From positions 84,287-148,286 of the forward strand of contig JACPTZ010000059.1 of NCBI GenBank assembly GCA_016192525.1: a DNA stretch of 64,000 nucleotides, written 5' to 3'. Positions 16,495 to 24,585 of the stretch are shown here, one piece after another. The stretch comes from Planctomycetota bacterium (lineage in GTDB: Bacteria; Planctomycetota; MHYJ01; JACPTZ01). The position numbers and the translations under genes are program-made. Below the pieces are notes generated by a model. The model saw only the letters and a program-made list of their open reading frames with translations. It had not been told where the DNA came from and made no database searches. Positions within the stretch are counted from its first letter, which is position 1, and every line of letters begins with the position of its first letter.

Positions 16495-18048
16495 ATGGAA
16501 TCTTCCGCCGAACATGATCTCGGCCTTTGTCTCCGCTCCCGGGTCACGCTGCTCGTGGCCGTCTCCGTGGACGAGGATCGCGTTCTCTCCCTCCTTCGCA
16601 CCGTCTGCAAGCGGCTCAACTACTCGCTTTTCACCTGGGACCACGCCGATTTCCTGCAGCAGGCCGGGGGAAAGCCGTCGGCCCCCCCGCCGGCCAAGGA
16701 CGCCCTGAGCGCGCTCGAGATGATCGACAAGATGGCGGGTCCCGCCGTCTTCGTCCTCCGCGACTTCCACCAGTGCTGGGAAAACCAGCCGCGCGTCGTG
16801 CGAAAACTGCGAAACCTCGCCGAACGGCTCAAGTACACGAAGAAGACGATCGTCGTGACGATGCCCTGCATGAAGCTCCCCGAGGAACTGAAAGACGCCG
16901 CGGTCATCTTCGATCTGGCGCCGCCCGACACGGCCCAGCTCGACGATCTCCTCTCCGGGCTGCTCTCCGGGCCGGGGGTCAAGATCCATCTTTCGGCCGA
17001 CGCCCGGAAGCGGCTCATCCGGTCCGCGCTGGGACTCTCGACGAACCAGGCGCAGCGGGTCTTCGCGAAGGCGATCGTGTCGGAAGGGGTCCTCGACGAG
17101 CGGGACATCGATCTCATCGCCCTCGAGAAGAAGCAGATCATCCGCGAATCGGGGGCGCTGGAGTTCTTCATCCCCCGCGAGACCGTGACGGATGTCGGCG
17201 GCCTGGGCGCGCTCAAGGACTGGCTGCATCTCCGCGAGCGGGCGTTCAGCGAGGAGGCGGAGGCGTACGGATTGCCCCCGCCGAAGGGAATCGCCCTCAT
17301 CGGGATCCCCGGGTCCGGGAAATCGCTGTCGGCGAGGATGATCGCGGGACTCTGGCGGCTCCCGCTGCTCCGGCTCGACGTGGGCGCGCTCTTCGGCCAG
17401 TTCGTCGGACAGTCCGAGGAGAACACGCGCCGGGCGCTGCGGCTGGCGGAGACCGTTTCGCCGTGCGTCCTCTGGATCGACGAGATCGAGAAGGCGCTCT
17501 CCGTGGGCCAGGGAGACGGGGGGACCTCGATGAGGGTCCTCGCCACCGTGTTGTCCTGGATGCAGGAGAAGCGGAAGCCGGTCTTCATCGTGGCGACGGC
17601 CAACCGGATCGAACTGATCCCGCCCGAACTGCTCCGCCGCGGTCGCTTCGACGAGATCTTTTTCCTCGACCTGCCCACCGCGGAGGAGCGGCGCGCGATC
17701 TTCGAAGTCCACCTCCGCAAGCGCGGCCGGAAGCCCGGGGCGTTCGATCTCGACGCCCTGAGCGCGGCCTCCGACGGCTACGTGGGGGCGGAGATCGAGC
17801 AGGCCGTGATCGACGCGATGTACGTCGCGTTCAATGACCGGTCGCAACCCGGACGGGAGATTGTGAACCCGGACATCCGTTCCGCCCTGTCCAGACTGGT
17901 CCCGCTCAGCCGCTCGCAGCGGGAGGTGATCAACGCCCTGCGACAGTGGCTGGTGGAGGGTCGCGCGCAGTCCGCCTCGGCGCCGGACGTCCGGGTCTCC
18001 GGCACTCCGTTCGTGAGGATCCCGATCGACCCGGTTCAGGAGTCCTGA
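16495..18048 (+). CDS. Ycf46-like AAA ATPase
   Basis: 517 aa, the usual Ycf46 length. The N-terminal 220 residues hold a degenerate P-loop-like region. A full AAA module follows: Walker A GIPGSGKS (about 273-280), Walker B CVLWIDEIEK (about 323-332), sensor 1 region VATANRIE, arginine-finger segment LLRRGRFDE, and a C-terminal helical lid. Ycf46 is named from chloroplast and cyanobacterial genomes and has no settled function. Here it sits directly before DUF1257 (Ycf35), as in those lineages. ATG has GGGAGG 5 bases upstream. It is probably the energy-using remodeller of this gene cluster. Confidence 0.85.
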   Translation: MESSAEHDLGLCLRSRVTLLVAVSVDEDRVLSLLRTVCKRLNYSLFTWDHADFLQQAGGKPSAPPPAKDALSALEMIDKMAGPAVFVLRDFHQCWENQPRVVRKLRNLAERLKYTKKTIVVTMPCMKLPEELKDAAVIFDLAPPDTAQLDDLLSGLLSGPGVKIHLSADARKRLIRSALGLSTNQAQRVFAKAIVSEGVLDERDIDLIALEKKQIIRESGALEFFIPRETVTDVGGLGALKDWLHLRERAFSEEAEAYGLPPPKGIALIGIPGSGKSLSARMIAGLWRLPLLRLDVGALFGQFVGQSEENTRRALRLAETVSPCVLWIDEIEKALSVGQGDGGTSMRVLATVLSWMQEKRKPVFIVATANRIELIPPELLRRGRFDEIFFLDLPTAEERRAIFEVHLRKRGRKPGAFDLDALSAASDGYVGAEIEQAVIDAMYVAFNDRSQPGREIVNPDIRSALSRLVPLSRSQREVINALRQWLVEGRAQSASAPDVRVSGTPFVRIPIDPVQES

Positions 18049-18050
18049 GC

Positions 18051-18458
18051 ATGTCCGCCTTCACCACCCTCCAGACGGAGTTCGTCTCCGCCGAGCATCT
18101 CCGGCGCGCCCTGACGGATGTGGGGTTCGCCAAGGTTGAGGTCCACAACACTCCGCAGCCGCTCGTCGGATTCATGGGTGACCGGCGGTCGCAGAGCGCT
18201 GAGATCATCATCCGGAGGAGCCACGTCGGCGGCTTCAGCAACGACATCGGGTTCAAGCGCGATCAGAACGGTCGATTCGTCGCCCTGATTTCGGACTATG
18301 ATCGACAGCAGTACGATGCCCCGTGGCTTCGCCGGCTCACTCAGCGCTACGCGTACCACGTCGCGAAGGACACCCTGGAGAGGCAGGAGTTCGAGATCGT
18401 CGAAGAGACCACGCAGGCCGACCAGACCATTCACCTCACGGTGCGTCGGATGGTGTGA
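18051..18458 (+). CDS. DUF1257 (Ycf35-like) protein
   Basis: 135 aa from the ATG at 18051, 2 bases after the AAA stop; the longer track ORF overlaps the AAA gene. Family signatures are clear: VEVHNTPQPLVGFMGDRRSQ, AEIIIRRSHVG, NDIGFKRDQNG and LTQRYAYHVAKDTLE. DUF1257 is conserved in cyanobacteria, plastids (Ycf35) and phages, often beside a Ycf46-like AAA protein and DUF2997. Its biochemical role is unknown. Close spacing implies co-translation with the AAA protein. Confidence 0.88.
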   Translation: MSAFTTLQTEFVSAEHLRRALTDVGFAKVEVHNTPQPLVGFMGDRRSQSAEIIIRRSHVGGFSNDIGFKRDQNGRFVALISDYDRQQYDAPWLRRLTQRYAYHVAKDTLERQEFEIVEETTQADQTIHLTVRRMV

Positions 18459-18460
18459 CG

Positions 18461-19090
18461 ATGGCGCCCCCTCCAGGACCGCAACAGGTCGGATCCTCTC
18501 CCGCGGACGTCACGCGGGCCTTGGTGAACATTCTCCAGGGGTACGAGGCCTCACGCTCCGTATCGAGCCGAATCTGGATCTATGGCTGGATCGTATTCTT
18601 CCTTCTGGGATGGCGCCAGTGGATCGCCTCATATCTGGAACTGTCGGGCTATGCGCGAGGCGGATACTGGCCGTTTGTCGCCGGCGCCTTCGCGCTCCTG
18701 GGTCTCTGCTTCGTCTGGAAGCGTCTGGCCCTGCGTCGCGCAGTTCGGTCCTTCAACCAACGCTTCCCCGCCGACTCTGCCGATCGCACCCTGGCGATGG
18801 AGATGCTCCCAAGTCTATGCGCGCATTCGATGCGGGGAGCTGTGGACGATCTCCTGCGTGCCGTCGAACGAGAGTCGCCTCCGCTTTCCCCCGCCGCCCC
18901 GCCGTCGCCGTCCCCGATCGACGCCCCGGCGTCCTATCCACAACTCGCCCCGACACCTGTTCCATGGAACCCGGGCTTTCCCCGCGCCTCGAGTCCGGAC
19001 GAGGTGAAGCCCACGCCCATCCCGCTCGAACCCGAGCCGCTCGTGCCGCCGAACCTCCGGGGCCAAAGGTTTAGGGGGAAACGAACATGA
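18461..19090 (+). CDS. two-TM protein with proline-rich tail, first of a pair
   Basis: 209 aa from the ATG at 18461, 2 bases after the DUF1257 stop. Layout: an N-terminal helix (ADVTRALVNILQGYEASRS), two TM segments (about 38-55 and 68-90), a cytoplasm-like helical part (RSFNQRFPADSADRTLAMEMLPSL...), then a Pro-rich disordered tail ending in basic residues. It has the same plan and weak similarity to the protein at 19979-20725, so the two look like ancient paralogues. I recognise no named family. It may anchor the cluster's products to the membrane. Confidence 0.72.
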   Translation: MAPPPGPQQVGSSPADVTRALVNILQGYEASRSVSSRIWIYGWIVFFLLGWRQWIASYLELSGYARGGYWPFVAGAFALLGLCFVWKRLALRRAVRSFNQRFPADSADRTLAMEMLPSLCAHSMRGAVDDLLRAVERESPPLSPAAPPSPSPIDAPASYPQLAPTPVPWNPGFPRASSPDEVKPTPIPLEPEPLVPPNLRGQRFRGKRT

Positions 19091-19129
19091 CGCGCCGACA
19101 CCGGTCCTGCACGCCAGGAGGTCGCACCC

Positions 19130-19354
19130 ATGTCTGAGATCCAGGAAGTAGACGTCTTCATCGGGCGGGACGGCCGTGTCCGGGTGGAGATCCGCGGAGT
19201 CAAGGGCCCCGCTTGCACGGAGATCACGAAGGAGATGACCGAACTCTTGGGGGGACGGGTCGTGGATCACCAGCGGACCGACGAGTACGATCAGTCTCCG
19301 CTCTCCCAGGACCAGGACGATCGCCCCCGGCTCGGCGGCGATTCCGGGCGCTAG
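19130..19354 (+). CDS. DUF2997 small protein
   Basis: 74 aa with AGGAGG 8 bases before the ATG, among the strongest ribosome sites in the cluster. The DUF2997 pattern is visible: an acidic beta-strand start (QEVDVFIGRDGRVRVEIRG), then GPACTEITKEMTELLG with the family's conserved Cys, and RVVDHQRTDEY. DUF2997 proteins are tiny and travel with DUF1257 and Ycf46 in cyanobacteria and phages. Function is unknown. A radical SAM gene follows directly, so it could be a modification substrate, but that is inference. Confidence 0.82.
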   Translation: MSEIQEVDVFIGRDGRVRVEIRGVKGPACTEITKEMTELLGGRVVDHQRTDEYDQSPLSQDQDDRPRLGGDSGR

Positions 19355-19381
19355 GCAGGGAGCCACGCGGAAAATCGGCAC

Positions 19382-19960
19382 ATGAGCGACGATCCGACGC
19401 TGAACCTTCACGCCATCCTGCCGCGGAGTCGCGCGAACGGCCCCGGGCTTCGCACCGTCATCTGGTTCCAGGGCTGCACCCTCGGCTGTCCGGGGTGCTT
19501 CAATCCGGAAACGCACTCCGCCGAACCCCGAAACGTCGTCTCCAGTAAGTCGCTGCTCTCCGACGTGGTGCGCGACGCGGCCGGAATCGAGGGGGTCACG
19601 ATCAGCGGGGGGGAACCGCTCCAGCAAGCGGAGGGGCTCCTGAGTCTGCTCGCCGGGATTCGGCGCTCGACCCCTCTGTCGATTATCCTCTTCTCGGGGT
19701 ATCGCCGGTTCGAGATCGAACTCCTCCCGCTGGGACCGCAGATCCTGGAGCATCTTGATGTCCTCATCGATGGTCGCTATGTCGAGAGGCGGCATCTCGG
19801 GTCAGGCCTGCGGGGCTCGTCGAATCAGATCATCCATCTCCTCACGTCGCGGTACACGGTGGGCGATCTCCTCCGAACTCCCGAGGGCGAGATTCTCATC
19901 GATCCCGCAGGGAAGCTGACGCTGAGCGGGGTGTGCGCCCCGCGGATGGAAGCCGTCTGA
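19382..19960 (+). CDS. radical SAM, 4Fe-4S single-cluster domain protein (NrdG-like)
   Basis: 192 aa. CxxxCxxC cluster motif in QGCTLGCPGC (about 31-40), SAM-binding GGEP (about 77-80), and a short fold with RGSSNQ near 142-147, as in NrdG-type activases that make a 5'-deoxyadenosyl radical. No ribonucleotide reductase gene is nearby. The target is therefore more likely a protein or small molecule of this cluster. It sits between DUF2997 and the second two-TM protein, and equivalent radical SAM genes are known beside DUF1257/DUF2997. Confidence 0.82.
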   Translation: MSDDPTLNLHAILPRSRANGPGLRTVIWFQGCTLGCPGCFNPETHSAEPRNVVSSKSLLSDVVRDAAGIEGVTISGGEPLQQAEGLLSLLAGIRRSTPLSIILFSGYRRFEIELLPLGPQILEHLDVLIDGRYVERRHLGSGLRGSSNQIIHLLTSRYTVGDLLRTPEGEILIDPAGKLTLSGVCAPRMEAV

Positions 19961-19978
19961 TGGAGCGGAGAGACCTGT

Positions 19979-20725
19979 ATGGCGCCTCCGGCCGAATCCA
20001 CCGGCGGAACACCCGAGGCCACCCATGCGGTTCGACAGATTCTCACCACGTGGGAGAAAAGCGTCGCGCGTTTGGACTCTGGTTGTGGCGTAGGCTGCTG
20101 GTGTCTCTGCCTCGGCGTCGCAGTGGCGGCCTATGGATCCCTGTGCGGGCATTCCCCGTGGCCAACGCTGTTCATCGCCGGCGCATGTGCTGTCCCCCTG
20201 GGCCTTCTGGCGAACTGGGACAATTCCAGACGCCGCAGTTCGGCCACGACTCTGGCAAGGTCTGCCTTCGAGAAGGCGTTTCCCGCGGGGACAGAGGGGA
20301 GAATCAACGCGCTCACGGCGATGGAGAGTCTCGCCGCGCCCCAGAACCAGGAGTTGGTGTCAGAGCTGATTCGCGTATTCGGTCCGTCCCCGTCTCCGGG
20401 GGGGCAGCCTGTTCACCAGGCCTTGGCCCAGATCCCGGGGACGAATGCGATCCCCCCGGCTTCGCCTCCGATGGCCGCGGAGCCGCCTGCCGTCGAGAGT
20501 GCAGGCTGGGCCGGGTCGCGGTCAGAGTCCGTCGTCTACGAGTTCATTCCCCTCGAGCCTGAAGCGCCTGCGGAGCAGGGCGCGGCGCCGGTGGAGAATC
20601 GAGGGCCGGCACGAGCGCGCGAGATGCGGATCCGATGCCCGACCTGCCGCTCCATCGCGACCATCCCGGAGGGGACGCGGGAGACGCTCTGCGCCGTGTG
20701 TCATAGCCGCTTGCGCGCGCCGTAA
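19979..20725 (+). CDS. two-TM protein with C-terminal zinc ribbon, second of a pair
   Basis: 248 aa. An N-terminal helix (ATHAVRQILTTWEKSVARL), two hydrophobic segments (about 37-75), a helical stretch SAFEKAFPAGTEGRINALTAM, a Pro/Ala-rich linker, then a zinc ribbon of type CPTC(16)CAVC at the extreme C-terminus. The first half parallels the 18461-19090 protein. The zinc ribbon probably presents a protein- or nucleic-acid-binding knob on the cytoplasmic side. It starts 18 bases after the radical SAM stop. Confidence 0.72.
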   Translation: MAPPAESTGGTPEATHAVRQILTTWEKSVARLDSGCGVGCWCLCLGVAVAAYGSLCGHSPWPTLFIAGACAVPLGLLANWDNSRRRSSATTLARSAFEKAFPAGTEGRINALTAMESLAAPQNQELVSELIRVFGPSPSPGGQPVHQALAQIPGTNAIPPASPPMAAEPPAVESAGWAGSRSESVVYEFIPLEPEAPAEQGAAPVENRGPARAREMRIRCPTCRSIATIPEGTRETLCAVCHSRLRAP

Positions 20726-20749
20726 AGTTGCCTGGTCAGGAGGACAGCC

Positions 20750-21745
20750 ATGAATGACGCCGGATCACGGGTTCTGGTGATCGCAAGGGGGAAGACCCCG
20801 GAAGTGCTGGAGGCCCATGCCGAAGATGCCGCCCTCTACGAGGGATTCTACCCAGGCGCCGAAAGACGTGTCGTCGCCGATGGAGAGGAGTTGCGTTCCG
20901 TGATTCGGGCCGGCCGCCACGATATCGTCCATCTTCTGGGGGACTTCAAGGAGGACGGCTCCTTACGCGTCGGGCCCGGCACCCGAATTCCTCTCGCGGA
21001 TCTCCTGGCCCTCTGTGAAGACGCCGGCGTGAAGCTGCTGTGGCTCGCGAACGTCCAGTGGTTTGACCGGGGCGATGAGCTTCCGCGCGACTCGGCCATG
21101 CATCTGATCATCACCCACAGCCGAAACGAGTACTTCAGTTCTTTCCTGAGGAGCGTGCTCGAACGAATGTCCCAAGGGGTTCCGCTGCCCAAGGCGCTCA
21201 CGGAAACCGCACCCGAGGCGAGCGGCCGTCCGCCGAAGGGATTCCCCGGGATCCTCGCGACAGGGAGTCCCCGCCAACAGGAGGTCTTTCTGCCGGGAGG
21301 GGAGGCGAGAGGTCTCGTCCGCAAACCGATCGAGAGCGGTCGCGAGATCGAGGAGGAAGAGGCGGAGGATGCGCTGACCCAGCTCGACTCGGCGTTCGAC
21401 CGCGCGCGAGCGGACCCCGAGAATCCGGAGCAGGTGCAGGCCTACTACACGCTCCTGTTCAATTCCCTGGTGTATGTTCCCACGGCCGGCCCCAGCAACA
21501 CCGGACCCGCAGGGGAGGTGGGGCTTCGTCCCCTCGTCCTCGATCCCGGGGGAACTCCGTGCGTGGCGATGTTCGATCGGCTGACTCGTCTTGCCGCCTG
21601 GGCGAAGCGGGAGGTCCCGTTCGCCGCCATGAAGGCGGGCGAGGTCATCATGGGGCTCGATCCCAAACTCGGCATCGCCCTGAACCTGGGAACCGACCAC
21701 TTCACGGAGATCCAAGCCGATGAGCTGGCCGCCAGAGGAAGTTGA
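20750..21745 (+). CDS. degenerate CHAT-like domain fused to an SseB domain
   Basis: 331 aa, AGGAGG before the ATG. Residues 1-165 follow the CHAT (caspase-like) fold: VLVIARG, HDIVHLLGDF, LADLLALC, VKLLWLANVQ, and a final FLRSVLERMSQGVPLPKALTETA. The catalytic His (VHxxGH) is Asp65 and the catalytic Cys (LNAC) is Val102, so peptidase activity is not expected. Residues about 210-331 are an SseB N-terminal-type domain (YYTLLFNSLVYVPT, CVAMFDRLTRLAAW, ALNLGTDHFTEI). The CHAT call rests on pattern only; the SseB part is firmer. It may bind a ligand or a partner. Confidence 0.6.
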   Translation: MNDAGSRVLVIARGKTPEVLEAHAEDAALYEGFYPGAERRVVADGEELRSVIRAGRHDIVHLLGDFKEDGSLRVGPGTRIPLADLLALCEDAGVKLLWLANVQWFDRGDELPRDSAMHLIITHSRNEYFSSFLRSVLERMSQGVPLPKALTETAPEASGRPPKGFPGILATGSPRQQEVFLPGGEARGLVRKPIESGREIEEEEAEDALTQLDSAFDRARADPENPEQVQAYYTLLFNSLVYVPTAGPSNTGPAGEVGLRPLVLDPGGTPCVAMFDRLTRLAAWAKREVPFAAMKAGEVIMGLDPKLGIALNLGTDHFTEIQADELAARGS

Positions 21746-21798
21746 TCTCTCGCACGCCGAGGACCTGAGACTGGAGTTCATTGGAAGGTGTCCCCGCC

Positions 21799-22680
21799 AT
21801 GAAATGCCCTCAGTGTGGAACGACTCGTCCGGATTGGGTGAAGAGATGCGGAAAGTGCGATCCCCCCAGGGACGCTCCTCAGGCCGGCGTCTCAAGTCCG
21901 GCGAGAGACTACCGGAAGGAGCTGTCGGACCTTTTCGGCACGGGTCGCGAACAGGCGATCGAGCAGACTGTCGCGGAGGCGTTCAAGGACCCCGGCGTTC
22001 CGGAGTCGCTCCTCGCCTATTGCTCGGCGATCACCTATGAGGCGCGATGCACCAACTCGCCGACATTCCTCAGGGCCTTCATCGACAGGTATCCGGAATC
22101 GGCGCACCCCATTCGGGTCTATCTCGCGGATGTATTCGCCTACCTGCGTGATGCCGACAGTGCGACGGACGGCGCCCGCGTCTATCTCAGGCAAGCGTGG
22201 CCCACTATTCGTGATCCCGATTTCCAGCGGATCACACACGAGCCGAACATGCGGCGATTGATCGCCAATGGGGTCGCCCAGGCCCTCCTCCTGACCACGC
22301 TCGCCTACACGGAGGTGGGGGCCAGGAGCTACAGTCTGCGGGTGCTCGACCGGCATCGCGAACTGCTGGGGCACGAGATATGGACCCGCGTGGATGAGTG
22401 CTGGAAGCAGGCATTCGAGAGGGAATACGCCCGTCTGAAGGAGGAACTCCGGGGCTGGGGCGCCGGGGCCCAGGACACGGCGTGGGAGGAGTTCTTCTCG
22501 AAAGGGGATCGGGGCCCCGAGCTCATTCGGGTCTGCGAGTCGCGGAAGATGAAGACACTCGCGAATCGCGTCGAGCTCCTGGAGGCGCAGCACCGCTTCG
22601 ATCCGCACTGCAAGATCGGCGCGAGTGAGATGTTCCTCCTCGTCTACCGCTCCCCGGACGGCGGCCAGGTCCTGCGCTGA
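21799..22680 (+). CDS. zinc-ribbon protein of the Ycf46-SseB cluster
   Basis: 293 aa from the ATG at 21799 (GGAAGG 10 bases upstream; the track start is an upstream TTG). It begins with a four-Cys zinc ribbon MKCPQCGTTRPDWVKRCGKC. A mainly helical body follows (FLRAFIDRYPESAHPIRV, LRDADSATDGARVYLRQAW). It ends in a tail, ELIRVCESRKMKTLANRVELLE to GGQVLR, that is also found as a remnant at 15352-15513. No family is recognised. It closes the cluster: a promoter begins about 70 bases after its stop. Confidence 0.7.
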   Translation: MKCPQCGTTRPDWVKRCGKCDPPRDAPQAGVSSPARDYRKELSDLFGTGREQAIEQTVAEAFKDPGVPESLLAYCSAITYEARCTNSPTFLRAFIDRYPESAHPIRVYLADVFAYLRDADSATDGARVYLRQAWPTIRDPDFQRITHEPNMRRLIANGVAQALLLTTLAYTEVGARSYSLRVLDRHRELLGHEIWTRVDECWKQAFEREYARLKEELRGWGAGAQDTAWEEFFSKGDRGPELIRVCESRKMKTLANRVELLEAQHRFDPHCKIGASEMFLLVYRSPDGGQVLR

Positions 22681-22746
22681 GGAGGGAACCGGGGAATGTC
22701 GCCGCCATTCCATTTCGAACGCCGCGGCTCACAGGAAGAGGTGATG

Positions 22747-22775
22747 TTGACACCCCGCCTTCCCGGCGATAGTAT
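22747..22775 (+). promoter_or_regulatory. strong sigma-70-type promoter
   Basis: TTGACA, 17-base spacer, TAGTAT. It lies about 110 bases ahead of the lipoprotein gene at 22884. The hexamers and spacing are the closest to consensus in the window. The leader between it and the ATG contains a GCGGGCGGCC-type palindrome. Confidence 0.7.
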
Positions 22776-22883
22776 TCCCCCCGCCCGCCTGCTCCGCGGC
22801 GCAGCCCGTCCACAGGCGGGCGGCCGCGAGGGCCGCCCCTGCAAGGGCTCACCCTACCGAGACAGGCTCCAAGGAGGCGCCCC

Positions 22884-24503
22884 ATGCACCGCATGATTCT
22901 CGCGTCGATGCTCCTGGCCGTGGTGGCGGTCGGGGGATGCATCGACCTCGAACAGGAGTTCACGCTCAACCCGGATGGTTCCGGCAAGGCGCAGATCAAG
23001 TCGGTCTTCGCGCCGACGGAGTTCGGCATGGGCAAGGCGTCGGACCCCCAGAGCCTGGCCCGGAAGGCCGCGCGCGAGGAGGTGGAGAAGGCCGAGGGGA
23101 TCGACGCGTGGAAGGACGTCTCGTGGAAGCTCCAGGACGACGGGCGCACCCTCTTCCAGGGCACCGCGTACTTCAGGGACGTGGCGAAGGTGAAGTTCCA
23201 TCACCAGGGGGTGAGCGCCGAGTTCCTGCGCCTCAGATTCTCGAAGGCCGACGACGGCGCGATCACGGTGGAATGTCCCACCGGATCGAAAGGGCCGAAG
23301 CCGGCGCCCCGGAAACTGTCGGAGGACGAGCTCAAGGCGGAGATGCTGGCCCAGCGCGCCAAGTACCAGCAGATGAAGCCGCTCGTCGACTCGATGATGG
23401 GCTCGCTCAAGATGCGGGTGAAGGTGAATCTGCCGGCGCGCGTGGCGTCGAGCAGCAATTTCAAGGAAGAGGAGGGCGGCGACGCCGTCCGCCTGGCCGT
23501 GGAAGGCGCGACGTTCGCCAAGGGGCTGGACCAGTTCATGATGGATGACGCCGCGCTGCGCGCCTCCCTTCAGGAGGGTTTCGATCTGGAGAAGTCAGAA
23601 GGGGGGCTGGACGACGCCCTCCTGGAGAAGCTCTTCGGCGAGAAGGGACCGATCCGGGCGGTCACCGCCGCGGGAGGGAAGAACCGGTTCGACTACGAGG
23701 CGGAGGCGGCGCCCGCAAGGGCGGGGATGGCGGCGATCATGGAATCGCTCGGGGGGGCGTCGAAGACGGTCGGGCCCGCCGCGAAGGGGGAGGGGTTCAA
23801 GAGTCTCCGGGTGGTCGGCCTCCGGGTGGTGTACGAGGCGGACATGGAGAGCGGCGTCTCGCCGTTCAACGGGTCGAGCCCGGGGGTGGCGCTCGCGCTG
23901 GTCGGGGAACTGGCGGGCCGCGCCCTCGGGGCGAAAGAGGGCATGCTCGTGAAGGCGGTGGCCGGGGATGGCAGCGACCTGCTGCCCGAGAGCGAGTTCA
24001 ACCGCAAGATCCACTGGCCCAAGCTCACCGAGGACAAGACGGGCATTCTGTTCGAGGTGGAAATGGGTCTGCCCTCCGGCGCCGTGAGGTCGTTGAAGGA
24101 GGTGGCCGGGACGATCCAGTACACCGTCGGGGGAAAGACCAAAGAGATGGACTGCGGATTCGGCCGGATCGAGGCCGGCGCCTCCGGCCAGCCGTTCCAG
24201 GCGAAGATCGCGGAACTCAAGGCGAGCGAGTTCCAGCCGGGTCATCAGCAGCTGCAACTCGAGCTGGAGACCTCGCGTGACGGAATCCAGGCGGTCCTGT
24301 TCTACGACGAGGCGGGGAAGGCGATCGAGGTCGAGTCGCAGGGCGAAATGTCGATGGGCGAGTCGGTGACGATGAACTTCTCGACCCGCGGGACGTTTCC
24401 CGCCGGGGGGAAGATCGTGCTCCGGGTCTACGAAGACGTGAAGACTTTCGAGATCCCCTTCTCGGTCACGAATCTGGACCTTCCGGGGAGGCCGGCGAGG
24501 TAG
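22884..24503 (+). CDS. large lipoprotein of unknown function
   Basis: 539 aa. The signal peptide ends VAVGGC with Cys19 as lipidation site, followed by IDLEQEFTLNPDGSGKAQIK, a start often seen in uncharacterised Gram-negative lipoproteins. The body alternates beta-rich and helical stretches. The last 120 residues (KIAELKASEFQPGHQQLQLE ... FEIPFSVTNLDLPG) look like a beta-sandwich. No catalytic motif is visible. ATG has AAGGAGG 7 bases upstream. It appears monocistronic, with its own promoter and another promoter 45 bases downstream. Confidence 0.7.
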   Translation: MHRMILASMLLAVVAVGGCIDLEQEFTLNPDGSGKAQIKSVFAPTEFGMGKASDPQSLARKAAREEVEKAEGIDAWKDVSWKLQDDGRTLFQGTAYFRDVAKVKFHHQGVSAEFLRLRFSKADDGAITVECPTGSKGPKPAPRKLSEDELKAEMLAQRAKYQQMKPLVDSMMGSLKMRVKVNLPARVASSSNFKEEEGGDAVRLAVEGATFAKGLDQFMMDDAALRASLQEGFDLEKSEGGLDDALLEKLFGEKGPIRAVTAAGGKNRFDYEAEAAPARAGMAAIMESLGGASKTVGPAAKGEGFKSLRVVGLRVVYEADMESGVSPFNGSSPGVALALVGELAGRALGAKEGMLVKAVAGDGSDLLPESEFNRKIHWPKLTEDKTGILFEVEMGLPSGAVRSLKEVAGTIQYTVGGKTKEMDCGFGRIEAGASGQPFQAKIAELKASEFQPGHQQLQLELETSRDGIQAVLFYDEAGKAIEVESQGEMSMGESVTMNFSTRGTFPAGGKIVLRVYEDVKTFEIPFSVTNLDLPGRPAR

Positions 24504-24547
24504 TGTCGCGTCCCTGTCGGGAATCCCCCCGCGGCCGGACCGAAAAA

Positions 24548-24576
24548 TTGCCTCCACCCTCAGGGGCCGTTATACT
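24548..24576 (+). promoter_or_regulatory. promoter giving a leaderless or near-leaderless transcript
   Basis: TTGCCT, 17-base spacer, TATACT ending at 24576. The ATG of the next gene is at 24586, only 9 bases after the -10 box. Transcription would therefore start 0 to 3 bases before the start codon, and no ribosome site exists. Confidence 0.6.
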
Positions 24577-24585
24577 CCCCGGATC

